A DNA stretch of 64,000 nt from Ziziphus jujuba (Eukaryota > Streptophyta > Magnoliopsida > Rosales > Rhamnaceae): assembly GCF_031755915.1 (NCBI RefSeq), contig NC_083390.1:22625001-22689000 (forward strand), written 5' to 3'. Shown here one piece after another: positions 49,723-62,680 of this stretch. The notes under the pieces were generated by a model. The model was not told where the DNA came from, searched no databases, and was given only the letters and a program-made list of their open reading frames with translations. Position 1 is the first letter of the stretch; every line of letters starts with the position of its first letter. The position numbers and the translations under genes were made by a program.

Positions 49723-51144
49723 CGAGAATGGAACCAACAGAGAAGCATTGCTTATTTTGATTATTTGAAGAATTGACAAAAGTAAACGAAGAGAAAAAAA
49801 AATTAAAATAAAATAGAGAGGGTTTTAGGGGGAAAAGAAATAAAAAACCTTGACTGCCAAAACGAAGAAAAATAGAATGGTCAATGGCGATGCTAACATT
49901 TAAATATTATAAAAATGTTTAAAAATACAAACCAAAAAAAAAAAAAGGAAGAAGAAGAAGAAGAAGAAGAAGAAGAAGAAGAAGGACAAGAAGGAATTAA
50001 AGACTTGGCTTAGGGCAATGGAGGCGAAGAAACCTCAACGGCTAAGAGTCAGAGAGAAGACAATCGTATTTATTTATTTTTTTTTTTTTTTTTTTTGGGG
50101 ACTTTCTGAAATCGTTATGCGTGAGATCGCGAATGCCCTCATTTGCCAATTTTCATACTTGCGTGGAGCTTTTACACGACGCCACGCGCTTTTTTACAGC
50201 GACTGTGTAAGTGTGACCGCATATTTCAAGCCAATGTTTTTATTTTATTTATTTATTTATTTTTGTAAAACTGGTTTTCTACTTGTTATTTATTTTCCCA
50301 GTTATGAAAGGATCAATTTATAATCGATGGCTCAGTAAGATACTTGTACTCTGACCGATTATCGATTTTTATTTTTTAATTTTTGATAAAAATAATATAT
50401 TATTAATAAATGTTTTATTTACTTTATTTTTTCTTACATTTATTATGCATTAAAATTCGTTATATGTTTATATTGTAGTCAAAAAAATATTTTTATTTAT
50501 TAGATAATTTTATTTAGTTGACATTTAAAAAATTAAACTTAAGAATAAGAATCTTGATTATATATTTTATTTTTTAATTGGTTTGGATGGAAACCGAATA
50601 AAATAATTAAAACAACCAATTTAGATCAATGATTGGATAGGATTGAAACTGTATTAGATTTGATTGAAAAAAAAAAAAGATTGTTAATTTGAAAACTATA
50701 CACTATTTTTAATATACTATTTTACATACAAATTTTTTACCTCGAGCCATTGAAATAAGATAAAGATATCAATAATATACTGTGTTTTTTAACAATAAAT
50801 TATATATATTCCAACAAACTCATTGGCATCTAAGATGAAACCTGAAAAGATAAAATTAACTTTAAATTTTGTAATCCTTCGTATCTCAAATATAAAAATT
50901 TGTTGATTAAACAAGTAGTTTTCAAATTTTATAATATATTTTCAATCCGCTTAAAGCTAACAATTGAGTTCTTATTAAGATATAAACCCTGACTAAATTA
51001 AACATGGGATACCATATCAAGTCTGGCTTTGGCTTTGAAATGGGAGATTATGAGGCTTGGATTTAGCCCTCTGTACATGATAAGTACTTTAAATTTTCTA
51101 TAATTTGTTTAATAATAAACTAAATATATATATATAGAGATTAG

Positions 51145-51302
51145 TACATTGAATGTTTATCCCAATCATAATATAGATGTCTATAAATTTACACATCTCT
51201 CTTTAAAAATATAAATGTATAAAAAAATTTACACATCATGTCTTTTTCAAAAATAGACATGTAAATTTATTAATATATAGCCATATACACGCATCCATTG
51301 TA
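51145..51302. mobile_element. Possible MITE with ~50-bp inverted arms
   Basis: The left end tacattgaatg...ctataaatttaca (51,146-51,195) is partly the reverse complement of the right end gacatgtaaatttat...gcatccattgta (51,254-51,301). There is no coding capacity; the arms are diverged. Confidence 0.4.
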
Positions 51303-52914
51303 GTAATTTTTCGAAACTATTCTTTTAGAATGTAATTATTCTTTTAGGATGTGTTCGTTAAATCAAACTAGAATGAGATTGGATGAAAATAGTCTCTGAT
51401 TCTTGTTTGACATAATTTTTAATAGGACAAAAAAAATCCTTAACTCTCATAATAACTCCCTATTAACCAGATAAAAAAAGCCCGTATGAATGCATGGGTT
51501 AAAATTATCCAGGTGAACAACCTATGTTAAAGAAGTATTGAAAACTCAGGATCTGTTGCTCTTTTTATATCAAATTAAACTATAATCGGATAGCACTTTC
51601 AAAAGTTCAAACTTATGTAAGTTAAGACCGAAATTGCCCCTAGACTTTTAAAATACTAAACTAAACATTATGATAGGAGCAAAAATTGTTTAATCCATTC
51701 GAAACTCCTAAAAAATCTTATCGAGTTCTATCATATGTAAAGTACACCCAGCAAGTTCATATCACATGCACGACACACATAGAACCAAACACTCTGCACG
51801 CAGCAAGCATAGTTAAAACGAGTTCCTGTCTCATAAATCTTTGAGAAATTCATTTGTTCCTTAGTTTGACTATAACTACCGAAAGTCAGTTAAACAATAG
51901 AAAGAAAATGAACCAAAGGTTGGAAATATAGGAACGTTGATACTAGAAGCTAATGCAAAGTGACAATTAAAGGCCATCAAATTTATTTTCCGAATTTTAG
52001 AATTTGGAAACCAAATGTTTTTTTCAAATTTGTTAGTAATTTTTTTTTTTTTGGGGGAAAAATATTGTGGTAATTTATTATTGGCCAATAAATTAATGTT
52101 TACCCAAAAATCATAGAAAATGAACATGACAAAGTAATGCCACATTATTTGATATAAAAATTTGATGTGTGTGATTTTACACTAGTATGAATTTAGCAGT
52201 TTTGTGTATGTATCCTTTGAAATTATAACACTGTTTTAAATTTCATTTTATATATAAAAAAATCATTTTTATTGCAATTTCACTAAAGTTGGCACTCAAA
52301 ATAATTTAAAATATTACATATATATATATATATATATTTTTTTTTTTTTGGGGGGTAAAAAATTACAACATATTTTTTAATTTAAAACCTCAATAGTGTC
52401 GGTGTAAGAGGTCTATCAATATTTGGCCAGCCTCACTTGTCCAAATGTAATTTGTATGCATAAAAATGCGTGAATTATCAAGTATAATTTAGTTTATTAT
52501 ATTATATTATATGATGTATGATAATTTAAATGGAAAAGTAATCCTTGAGCACATTTTTATGAATTTCCTATATTTCAACAAAAGTATGATATTTTTAAAA
52601 CATTATAAACAAAAACGAAAATTAAGGGGTCTTAATTTCCGAAAGTTCCTGGAAGTTATATGTAAAACTTACTCAATGGTCTAGTTTTCTTTAAAATGAA
52701 TGATGCAAAATAGAAAAAAAAAATGCATAAATGTGTATATTTTCTTCCAATTGAATAACATTAAAACAGAACATATTGGATAATCTAATATAATAAAAAA
52801 TTAATTTTTTAATAAACTCCGATAAACCTCTTTTTGTTTTTTCCCGATTAATAATTACTTTTTATTATTACAACATCCGATCATAGCAAAATATTATATA
52901 TGAAAATTGTAAAT

Positions 52915-53095
52915 GTAATAAATAAATGAATAAAAAATTTGACATAAAAATTAAGTTTAACTAATAAATGTATTAAAATTTTGACATAAAATGTAAATTT
53001 AACTGTCTATATTTTAAAATAAATGTATAAAAAATTTGATATAAAAAGTAAATTTAGCTGTCTCTATTTAAAAAGTCAAATTTCACTTTTATATC
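52915..53095. repeat. Degenerate tandem repeat, unit about 60 bp, 3 copies
   Basis: aataaatg-ataaaaaatttgacataaaa-ttaagtttaact recurs three times with small changes (starts near 52,918, 52,970 and 53,028). Confidence 0.65.
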
Positions 53096-53692
53096 AGAGA
53101 CTATGTTGAAATGATAAATAATAAATTGTACTTTTTAAAATAGAAAAATTTAAAATTTTAAAAAGTCTGAAATTCGAAAAACATCATTATGTTTTGGATC
53201 AATCGAATAATGTAAGGAAAACATTCAATATAAAATTCCCAAGAGAAATTTGAAAAGCATAAAGTCCAGAAGGGGAAAAGGTAAACGTGAACTGTCACCC
53301 ACCCAAGACGTTTTACGAGGATGTATACCCTGAGGTGAGGCCCCTAAACAACCACTTTTTTTTTTTTTGTAGAACCCCCTTCTTTTTTTATTTTTCATTT
53401 TTTATTTTTTTGTGAAAACCAAACAAACACCCAAATGGAGTAAGTAACTCCTCCATCTGACACCTCCTTATTGAAATATTTTAAAGTATTTCTTAACTGC
53501 AAAAACGTAACGGTTATATACATGGTCTTTAAAATTATTAAACTTCCTATCAATTCAACTACATCAAACAGGACACCGTTTTCTTGCCAGACAAAAACGA
53601 AAAACGGAAACTGTTACCAGTTAATATAACAAAATTAACTACAACAAAATTACGAAAAAGACATAATAATAATAACAAATTATCCTTAATTT

Positions 53693-55165
53693 CTAGCACT
53701 CATTGGGCGAGAACCCAACCAAGGAATGAGCAAGATCGAAACCGACACGTGTCCCTTGCTGCTGCACATTCCCTATGATTGACAGCGAAGACGACGTCGG
53801 AGCGAACGCGAAACAAAACGTTCCCGCCGAGTCAACCGGTATCAGGTAATTCTTCGCCGGTAACGGTAACTCCTTCCCGTCGGGGAAGTCAAACGACAGC
53901 GTTGGCACCTCCACACTCGACTTCGACGACAAGTCGTAGCACGTGTCGAACAAAGCCACACCGTTTGCAGACGGCAAGTGCTTCGTCCCCTTCACGAACG
54001 CGTCACGGAGAACGTTATACGTGTCGGTCTGCAAACGAGTCACGGCCGTGCCGGAGTCAACGATGATACCGCCGTTACCGTCCTCCGTCAACTGGAATGA
54101 CGATTCGGAAATCGGAAGCAACTGGCCCCCGACGCTTAGTCCTTTCATGCCGAGGTAATAGAACGTGTCGAGCTGAGGATTACGGTGTAACGGCGCCGTT
54201 ACGGCGTTGCGAGGGAGAGGCGAGTCAAACTCGAGAGTCGAAGCCGAATCGGAGTCACGGTCCACGAGACAGTACGAAAACGACGTGGCGTTTATCTGAG
54301 AAGGGAAGGAGAGCGAACCACCACCGAGCCCCATCAGCCCCGCCGCGCCGATGAAGAGGCCCTCGTTGTTGTGACCGCAGCCAATCGCAACGCCGTTAAC
54401 CGAAGCCGAACCGAGAGTGATAGTCTCCGTCACGAAGTTGCCGACGGTGTACGAGCCGTCGCCATACGACACCTCGTAGAGACACGAGCCATTGCGGCAC
54501 TCGGACTCGTCGAGGGACTTGCATTGCTGGGTCTGGCAGGAGAGAGGCGAGTACGTGGAAGACGAAGTCGGCTGGAAGATTGGGTCGGCTTGCTGGTAAC
54601 AGTCGGCGCAGGGTGCGCATTGCACCCAGTTGACGTCACTTCCGGTGTCCAGCACCATGTAGACCTGACTCGACGGGTTACCGATTCCAACTCGGGAGAA
54701 GTACTCACCGCTTCCCTGACTAGTTCCCGAAACAATCGTCCCCTGAATATCCTCTGCTCCAAATTCCAACCCGTTTCCCGTATCGACCGGTTTAAGATCC
54801 GAGTGGGTAACGCCTCCAAGGGCCAGATCTACCCTGGTTGTGATAGATTTGACTCGGGCCGAGTCGCGCTCGAGTCGAGCTAAAGTAAGCGACTTATAGT
54901 CACCATGCGAGGGTCTGTGAATGGAAATTCGAGAATGTAGCTGCAGAGAGAGCGAAGAAGATGAAGCTGGGAAGCTCTGCTCCTGTTGATTGAAAGCTTC
55001 TGTGGGTTTATAATCCAATGTGAGAGCGTTGATTGTCTCCTGGGTCAAAGCCGCAACATCAAGCACAGTCGTTTTGGAGTTTCCAAGCAAGTTTCGAGAA
55101 TGAACAATTCCAGAAGAGGAAAAGAAAAAGAAGAGAATGTAAAAGAGGAACACCATTTTGGACAA
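53693..55165 (-). CDS. Pepsin-like aspartic protease, plant nucellin/CND41-type family (ASPG1-like)
   Basis: A single-exon 490-aa protein. A signal peptide is predicted at residues 1-23 (MSKMVFLFYILFFFFSSSGI then VHSRN), so it probably enters the secretory pathway. A propeptide of about 150 residues follows, then SGEYFSRVGIGNP at the start of the mature domain. The first catalytic motif is VLDTGSDVNWVQC (Asp173). A Cys-rich nepenthesin-type insertion (CAPCADCYQQADPIF...CQTQQC...C) comes next, then the flap YGDGSYTVGNF, the second catalytic motif IIVDSGTAVTRL (Asp370), and the C-terminal SIIGNVQQQGTRVGFD. All catalytic elements are intact and the length fits the family. The closest Arabidopsis relatives from memory are At1g25510 and ASPG1 (At3g18490, guard-cell drought response). 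GC content is clearly higher than the surroundings, typical of this family; it creates long antisense frames that are not genes. Confidence 0.96.
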   Translation of the reverse strand: MSKMVFLFYILFFFFSSSGIVHSRNLLGNSKTTVLDVAALTQETINALTLDYKPTEAFNQQEQSFPASSSSLSLQLHSRISIHRPSHGDYKSLTLARLERDSARVKSITTRVDLALGGVTHSDLKPVDTGNGLEFGAEDIQGTIVSGTSQGSGEYFSRVGIGNPSSQVYMVLDTGSDVNWVQCAPCADCYQQADPIFQPTSSSTYSPLSCQTQQCKSLDESECRNGSCLYEVSYGDGSYTVGNFVTETITLGSASVNGVAIGCGHNNEGLFIGAAGLMGLGGGSLSFPSQINATSFSYCLVDRDSDSASTLEFDSPLPRNAVTAPLHRNPQLDTFYYLGMKGLSVGGQLLPISESSFQLTEDGNGGIIVDSGTAVTRLQTDTYNVLRDAFVKGTKHLPSANGVALFDTCYDLSSKSSVEVPTLSFDFPDGKELPLPAKNYLIPVDSAGTFCFAFAPTSSSLSIIGNVQQQGTRVGFDLAHSLVGFSPNEC

Positions 55166-55204
55166 TGAGGTAAAGCAGAGGGAGAGAAGAGGAATTTTTA
55201 GGAG

Positions 55205-55230
55205 GGTTTGGGAGTTTCTTCTATTTAAGA
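55205..55230 (-). promoter_or_regulatory. Possible TATA box of the aspartic protease gene
   Basis: On the minus strand cttcttaaatagaagaaa lies about 45-55 bp upstream of the start codon. The TTAAATAG core is TATA-like, but it would leave a very short leader, so this is tentative. Confidence 0.3.
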
Positions 55231-55462
55231 AGTAGGAGAGAAACGGGTGACAAAAAAGAGTGGCATTTACATCGATTCACGTCAAGAGCGTTTGGTAGAA
55301 AACAAAAGCCAAATTTTATGGGTTGCAGAGGATCTTTGGATGAAACTAAGATATGGGTAAGGCTGGGGGCTCCATTTAATTTCCATGAGAGGTTTAGATT
55401 TTTTCTAAAAATTTTTATGCGCTTTTTTCACTTAAAAAAAAAAAAAAGGAATAAATAAAAAG

Positions 55463-55510
<48 letters not shown>

Positions 55511-58500
55511 TTTATTTTTTTTTTGGTGAAGACCAACAAAGAATTTTATGCACTTCCAAACATTCTTCCAACTTTGTTTTATAGAATAATTTGATTTTCT
55601 TCCTCCAGAGCTCCAAAGTGTAGATATAAATATTATAATAAATGCTAAATATTTGCTTACAATACCTTTTTTTTTTTTTTTGGGTGAATTATTTGCTTCC
55701 AATACTTTTTCTTTTTTGGGCTGAGATATTTGCTTCCAATACTTGCTTATCTGTATTTACCAAATATATATATATATATATACACTTGCTTTTCTTTTCT
55801 GGGTTCTGATGTGATAAATTGAAGAAACGCTTTAAAAAGTTATGAGATATATGTTCATTCTTGGAATAGCATAATACCATTTCTTGTCTACTTTTTGACC
55901 CATAAAAGACTAATTCCTACTTTCTTTGAGAGTAAACTTGTTTGGTTAATTTTTAAGTGTGGCTTAATTGGACAGCAGCATATTGGAAACTGTAGAGTCA
56001 AAAGGTAAGAGTTGGGATATTAAAGTTTTGTATGGTGTTATGATGAGAATTGATGCAAACTCATGGTCCAAATGATGGCGTATACTCCGGTGTAATCATT
56101 TTCCCAAGCATTCCGTGTCTATAATTATTGTTGCACGTTTGTGCTTTTGATCATTCATTTGGTCAGAGTCTACTTATATGTGGGCCTAAGACGCTATTGC
56201 AGATTGGTCAACTTTTTTTTTTTTTTTTGTTGGTCAACAAACAATCTTTTTTATTTTTTAATATATCCAATTGGGTTGGGTGTAGTGGGTTTGGGCTAGA
56301 GCAAACTGTAGTGGTCTTGGGCTCTGTAACTAATTGGTTAGGTCAGAAAGATAGCAATTCAAGGTGAGCTTTATAGACGAATTGGCTTGTTGGCATTGAT
56401 TCATCTGATGTTAGAGCACCTTAGCATATTTTTATAATAAAAAACATTTTTTCATGATAAATAATGATTTTTAAAAATTCTCCAACAGTATTCTGTATTT
56501 TTATTTTTTTCATAAATATATATTGCTTTACTTCTAATCTATTTTTTTTTATGAATTTTTAATTAAATATTATAATAGTAACATTGAATTATGTGGTGCA
56601 TTAAATTAAATTAATATAATATTAAAATAAAAAATAGATTTGGCTTTTACATTTAAAAGTGTCAAATATCTTTTTTTTTTTTTATATTAATGAATTAAAA
56701 ATTGAAATTTATTTTTATTTTTATGAGATTCACCTCTTTAAAATAAATAACATGATAGATTTAGAGAATCCATTAAAAATGCTTTTATCATCTAAAGCCA
56801 TTCTCTTTATTGGTCAATAAACAAGGACATTATTTTAACTCAAGAACTTTCTCTCTTTTAATGAGAATTCAAAAACTTACTCCTTGATTCCTCTTTTGCT
56901 TAATTGGTTGAATTCGTTGAATTAATAGCAGCTTATCTTTTGTGTTAACGTTTGGGTTTGTTATGCTGATGTATGTATTCAATCTTCACAATTTTTCTTC
57001 TCATTATATTATCTTCTAGTTTAAAAGAGACTCAATTTGAAATCATTGTTGAAGAAAACGTGATCAAATAGGAACCTTTCTTTTTCGCGTAAGATAGTCT
57101 TTCAAAGCTGTTTTTAAACTTATTTATTTATTTTAACGTGTTTTGAAACCGGTTTTTGATTGTATACGCAAAGTAGTTATTTGATTTTAGAAATAATAAA
57201 CAGATTACTAATCTGGTTCAAAAAGATTGACTTTTTCTTGTTACCAAAAAAACAAAATTAATTAGAATACCAAATCAGAATGAATTCACAAGAAAGAGAT
57301 AGAATTAAAAATTAAATGGAATCACATTGATTTGTGGTTTTATTATTTATTTAATCCATCCAATCCTCTCTCTGTTTATGTTGACGAAGGAAAAGCCAAA
57401 TAGCTTCCAAATACAAAGATTTTGTTACTTGTATCTGGCTGCGTCGCTTTTAAGTTACTAGTATAATATTTGTATAAAATTGATTCTACTTGTTAATTTT
57501 TTTATTTTGAAAATCAATGGGGATTATAATAACTAGAAACAAATATAAAACTGGCATTAGATTAGAGTAAAGCACTGAACATATGGCTGTGCCAATATAA
57601 TTTGCTGTATGTTGTCGTCGTAAACCTTGGAACCAAAACTGCTTTGCTTGCGTTTTGACCTGCTTAATAATTGACAACAAAATAAAAATAAAAATTTTTT
57701 TGGTCGTTTTCTGACTTTCTGTTATTTGGCTCGTCATGCCTTTTATCTTAATAAATTTAATTAACACCATTCATTCTATCCGGACTTTATTTTAATTTTT
57801 ATTTTAATTTTAATTTTTAAAGTATCTTGGATGATTTGAGTTCGATTGAAAGTGACTTGGATAAATCATTGCCCTTTGCAATTCCAAGCTTGTAAAGTCT
57901 TGATAGGGCAGAGAAAATAAAAATGCTTGCAAAAGTCGTGACTTAGTTGTACCCGCAAGTTTGTAATATTAATTCAATAACAAGAAGAAAAAAAAAAAAA
58001 AGCTTTTGATATTTATTCATATTTAAAATTGCTCTAACATTTTTTGGTAATAGATTTTTATTTTTATTATTGTAATAATATTCTGAGTTAATCATAAAAC
58101 TCATCCCTCAATTAGTGCAAATTTCAATTTGGTCTTTATTGTTTTATAATAAATAAATAAATAAATAAAATGTATTTAATTTTATACAAATATAGTAAAG
58201 AGTTCATTAAGCAGTTATTTTGCTTTTGTTTTTGACTTCAATTGGAAAAGTATCTTAACCTCCTTTTGTGTTTAACATACTTATCAGGATCAATTTTGAA
58301 TTTCACCTATTCATTTTTTTGCCTTTTTTCTTTGAAGATTCCATCTATTTGTTCCTTATTAATAACAATTTTTTTTTTCTTTGGACAAATATTGCTTATT
58401 AGTGACATGGATAGTTGAATTTCATCAAATTTATGACGATGAGTCAGTTAATTGATGAATTTATAAAATTTTCAAGGAAGTCAACAAAATTCCATGGAAG

Positions 58501-59513
58501 ATTTATAAAAATTAACCCAAAATATGAATTAGAGCTACCCAAATCAGAGAGCGCGCATTAATAAGTTTTTTGTCTATAACAATTCAAGCCCAATATAAAT
58601 CTTTTTGAATTTAATCAAACAATACACTCGTGTGTATAAGCATTTTTTTTTTGTGAACTTATACATATTTATATAATATATAACTAATTTAAGTTAAAAA
58701 AAAAGTACAAAACCCAAATAATAACAAAAATGGAAATAAAATAATTGAGATTTTAGCTATTATTACATGTAAAATCAGATGGTTTAGAATGCTTCATAAA
58801 ACAAAAAAAACAAAAAAGAAGTGAAGTTAATCCACTAATTTCCGGAGATAATATTTTCCTCCTTAATCCAAAACATCTCTGTTACTTCATCTTTTCCCCC
58901 AAAATTTGTTCCTACGCAAACAACAAATAACATTTTTAAAGGGAAAAAAATCTTAAAAAATCTTTTTCTTTTTTTTTAATAAAAAAAAAAAAGGTAGCTA
59001 ATTTATGGTGACCAATGGAGAATAGCAACCACCACTGGTGGCCGAGAATAAGAACATCGTTAACCCAATAGCAAAACTGATAATTGCGTATAAGGTTCCA
59101 AAAACAACTGTTTGGCTTTATACCGGGATTGACCCCACCTGTGTTCCAAACACCTCCCCTTATATTATATTAATATTTTTGCAATTTATATTTCTCATTC
59201 TCATGCCCCACGCCCACACAAAAAAATTAACACGCGCACACGCACACGCACACGCACACACACTTATTTTTCTGTTTTTTTTTTTCTTTCTCTTTCTTCA
59301 TATCTCTCATAGCTCGTTTCCGAAACTTCAACGACATTGCCTTGTCGCAGAAAAAAACAGTCCCCCACCGAATTTTTGGTCTTTTTGTGTTTGTTCGGAA
59401 AAAAATAAAGAGTTCGGAAATTCCCCAAGTCTTACACTCCTCTTGACTCTGCGAGCTTCTAGGTTTTATTTTTTATTTTTTATTAGCTTCTTCTTCTTTG
59501 TCGCAGAGTCAAG
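55231..59513. other. Intergenic region between divergent protease and GDT1-like genes
   Basis: Contains a (TTA)n run at 55,462-55,510, T/A homopolymers, a possible MITE (see 56,400), and AT-rich DNA without coding signal. 59,150-59,513 holds the GDT1-like promoter and leader: a TATA-like ttatattatat at about 59,160, an (ACACGC)n stretch at 59,229-59,262 and pyrimidine-rich sequence before the ATG. Confidence 0.6.
56400..56795. mobile_element. Possible hAT-type MITE (GTTAGAGCAcc end)
   Basis: It starts gatgttagagcacctta and ends attaaaaatgcttttatcatctaaagc, partial inverse ends of the common plant AGAGCATcTCCAA-type MITE. The inner part has tctccaacag and AT-rich arms. Similar gagcattcccaatc ends occur at 14,590, 20,585 and 44,011. 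The borders are uncertain. Confidence 0.35.
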
Positions 59514-62500
59514 ATGAGCTCGGTTGTGCAGGTGATTCGATCTCTTTTTCTTGGGCTGTAATGGTTCTGGTTTTGATTTGGATTTGGATTTGTATTTGCT
59601 TATTGTGTTTATGGGGTTTTATTCTGTTTGAATAGGGTTTTTCTAAGTCGCTTGCCATGACTGTGCTCTCTGAGATCGGTGACAAGACTTTTTTTGCTGC
59701 CGCGGTTAGTTGTTTGACTTTTTAACTTTTGCTTCGGAATTTGTTCTTTTCTTCTTTTTCTTTTTTTGTCATTTTGAGTATTGAAATAAGCATTGTAGCA
59801 AATGATTATTGGTTTGTGTATGAGAGAATCTTTACAATAAAAGAATATATTCCCCATTTTGTTTCGCACTATTATTATTCCCTGTTCTTGATCAATTTTT
59901 GTCTCTGGATTTTTATTTGTTCAATTGCCTGTGATTGAAAACTTAAAATTTTTATTGATGAATTTTGTTTGAGTGTTATAGTGATACCCAAAAATTCAAT
60001 TTTCCAATACATAAATTCTGTTCCTATGTTGTTACAGACATCGTGATTTTTTATTTATTTATTTATTTATTTTTTGAAGATCTTGGCTATGCGCCACCCG
60101 AGAAGACTTGTTCTATCTGGTTGTCTTTTAGCTTTGATTGTAAGAATCCTTCTTCTTATTCTTCTTCTTTTTCTTCTATAATTTGTTTTATTTTATTTTC
60201 GAAAAAGTAAAGGAGATGTTATACTCACTGGAAATATTTGGTGAGTTTCAGGTCATGACTATTCTTTCTGTTCTTGTTGGATGGGCTGCTCCAAGCCTGG
60301 TAAGCATTATGTTGCTTTCTGGAAATGCTTGTGATTGTTGGTTATTTTTTAAGAAAACCACAAACATGACTGATATGTCTTTGATTATTTATCGGCTAAC
60401 AACTAATTTTACTTTAGTAGCCATGTGGAATTTGGCCTAAAGAGTTATCTAGTGCTGTAGAGTCTCCTGAAATTGTATGGTCCTTCCTTTTAGTGTAAGA
60501 AGGAGGACATAGTTGTGTAGTTACATGGTAAGAAGGAGGACATTAGTTTCTGTAAATCAGGATGAGCTAAGTTGTCACGGATGATTGAACTACTTACTTA
60601 AGGGCATCTGGTTAAGTGTATGCTAGCGATTTTGGTTCCTGAAATTAGCTCTCATGGTATTAAATTATGCAGATCTCAAGGAAATGGACTCATCATATTA
60701 CAACATTGTTGTTCTTCATCTTTGGGCTATGGTCTTTGTGGGATGCCTTTACCAGCGACGGGTATATGTTGCATATGCTTTTCTTTCCTGTTTTGTGCAT
60801 GAGTTTGAATTCTCGTCTGTGATTAAATTCTGCTTTACTGAGTCTAATTCTTGTTTACCTAACAGGGAGGCTGAAGAATTGGCAGAAGTTGAAGCAAAAT
60901 TGGTTGGTCCTTTTTTTTTTTTTTTAATACATTTTTTTTAAAAAATAATTATTTTAGAAATATTCAGGATATATCCTAGATTTAAATTTGATGCTTCTTG
61001 ACTTTACCTCTGTGATGTCAATAGGATGCTGATATAAAGAATAATAAAGAGACCACCAAGCAGAATAGTAAGGTATGCATAAAAAAGATCTTTTACATGC
61101 AATGAGCACCCCTCTTTTCTTCGCTGTGATTTCTTCTCATTCACTCATTTAACATGCACACCCAACTACTCCCATGTATTATTTTCTGGACTACATATCT
61201 CATTGGCTTCTCCATTTTTATTGGGAGTGATGCGACCTTGTCGATAATTAATTGTGGTGGTTACTTGGTGTACTAGTGATGTGCAATTTTCACTTATGGT
61301 ATAGTGAGATATCATCTACATAATAATTTATGATAATTTCTATGTCCTTCCTCCTAGGATGATGATGATTTGAAAAAGCAGAGACAACCATTGCTCGCGC
61401 AGTTCTTGTCACCAATTCTTTTGAAGGTTATAGCTTATTTAAACTGTGAAAGCCTAATCTAACTCTTGACTATAATACATGCTTATCTTTTTATCATGGC
61501 CTTTTGACAGGCATTTTCCATTACTTTTTTTGGTGAATGGGGTGACAAGAGCCAGGTAAATATGGTCCCTTTTTAGTGCATAAATGTATTAGCATTATTG
61601 GTTTCACCTTTCTTAGCACTGATCTTGACTTTCATTTCAGCTTGCTACTATTGGTTTGGCTGCTGATGAGAATCCATTGGGTGTGGTTCTTGGTGGAATT
61701 ATGTAAGCTATGCCTCTCCATGTACCCATGTATAATTAAAAGCATGCCAATCTCCATCCTACAATCATATATATTTAGTCGATTTTTTATGTTCTACTAG
61801 GTATTTATCCATTTAGACATACTTGTCTTGTTGCTTCCATTTTACTTTTGTGGACATTTAAAACATCATATTTGCTAGAGTAAGTAGTGATTGTGTCAAC
61901 CTGTTTGAGAGACACAGGCATTGGTCCTAGTTGAACTGTGGATTTTTTTAACTATGATTATAATGTAGATGATTCTGTACACTTACCAGGAAAATTGATG
62001 AAGAAGGGAACTAGTAACCTGGGAAATTTTCTGTGATGGTGAAAATTTCATTAATGGCCAATGTCTTGAATCAAGGATATGTAATACCTGAATATGGTAC
62101 TACCATTTTGATTCTTTGATCACTCATAACTCCGCACTATGAACAGTATATAAGATTTAAATAATGGATTTTGCAATGCATCCAAAAATGCCTACTATTT
62201 TACTGCTGCATATTTTTGTTAATAGAGGATTATAATCCTAATTCGTTGTATCTAGAATGCTTGTTTAATTTTCTCGAATGATGTTTTTACCATTCGGTAC
62301 GAGTGAGCATGTTACAGTTAGCTATTCTTTTTGCAAGAGTAAAGAGTTTAAGTGATATCATTCGTGCATGTAATTTATCTTTTTTACATGTTACTAATTT
62401 GAGTTCCCATTTATCAGTGGACAAGCATTGTGTACAACAGCTGCTGTTCTTGGGGGAAAGAGCTTGGCATCTCAGATATCTGAGAAAATAGTAATTATGC

Positions 62501-62680
62501 CGCTTGCTTTGCTTTTTCATTTCTTACCAACATATTGATATTTATAGATACTGCTGCAAAGTGATTTGTCTAATCTGATATTATGAACTGGTTTGTGTTT
62601 TGTTGCAGGTTGCTTTATCGGGTGGACTTCTTTTTATTGTTTTTGGAATCCAGTCTTTCCTTTCACCATTTGAGTCATAA
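59514..62680 (+). CDS. GDT1-like protein (UPF0016 / PAM71-like cation transporter family)
   Basis: A small multi-pass membrane protein. Family members move Mn2+ and/or Ca2+ and affect pH in the Golgi or plastid; short forms like this lack a plastid targeting extension and are Golgi/secretory-type in Arabidopsis. Exons: 59514-59531, 59636-59704, 60080-60139, 60252-60299, 60673-60761, 60866-60902, 61025-61072, 61358-61426, 61511-61555, 61641-61702, 62418-62490, 62609-62680. All borders are GT-AG; the total is 690 nt, 229 aa. The two family signature motifs are SEIGDKTFF (Glu19-Asp22-Lys23) and GEWGDKSQ (Glu155-Asp158-Lys159), each in a hydrophobic repeat. Between them lies a charged loop of about 50 residues (EAEELAEVEAKL, then DDDDLKKQRQ). 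The first exon is only 18 nt. From memory the nearest Arabidopsis genes are At1g25520 and At1g68650. No defects were seen. Confidence 0.95.

Larger units (their letters stand above)
49723..53692. other. Intergenic region between the transporter and the protease genes
   Basis: The first few hundred bases hold the transporter 5' UTR and promoter, plus a (GAA)n run at 49,948-49,983. The rest is AT-rich. Visible items are a remnant of the gattggtttgg-type repeat near 50,570-50,670, a probable MITE at 51,145-51,302 and a degenerate tandem repeat at 52,915-53,095. No gene is supported. Confidence 0.6.

Noticed and set aside
54371..54883. 170-aa open frame on the plus strand
   Set aside because: It is the antisense shadow of the aspartic protease, whose high GC content keeps opposite frames open.
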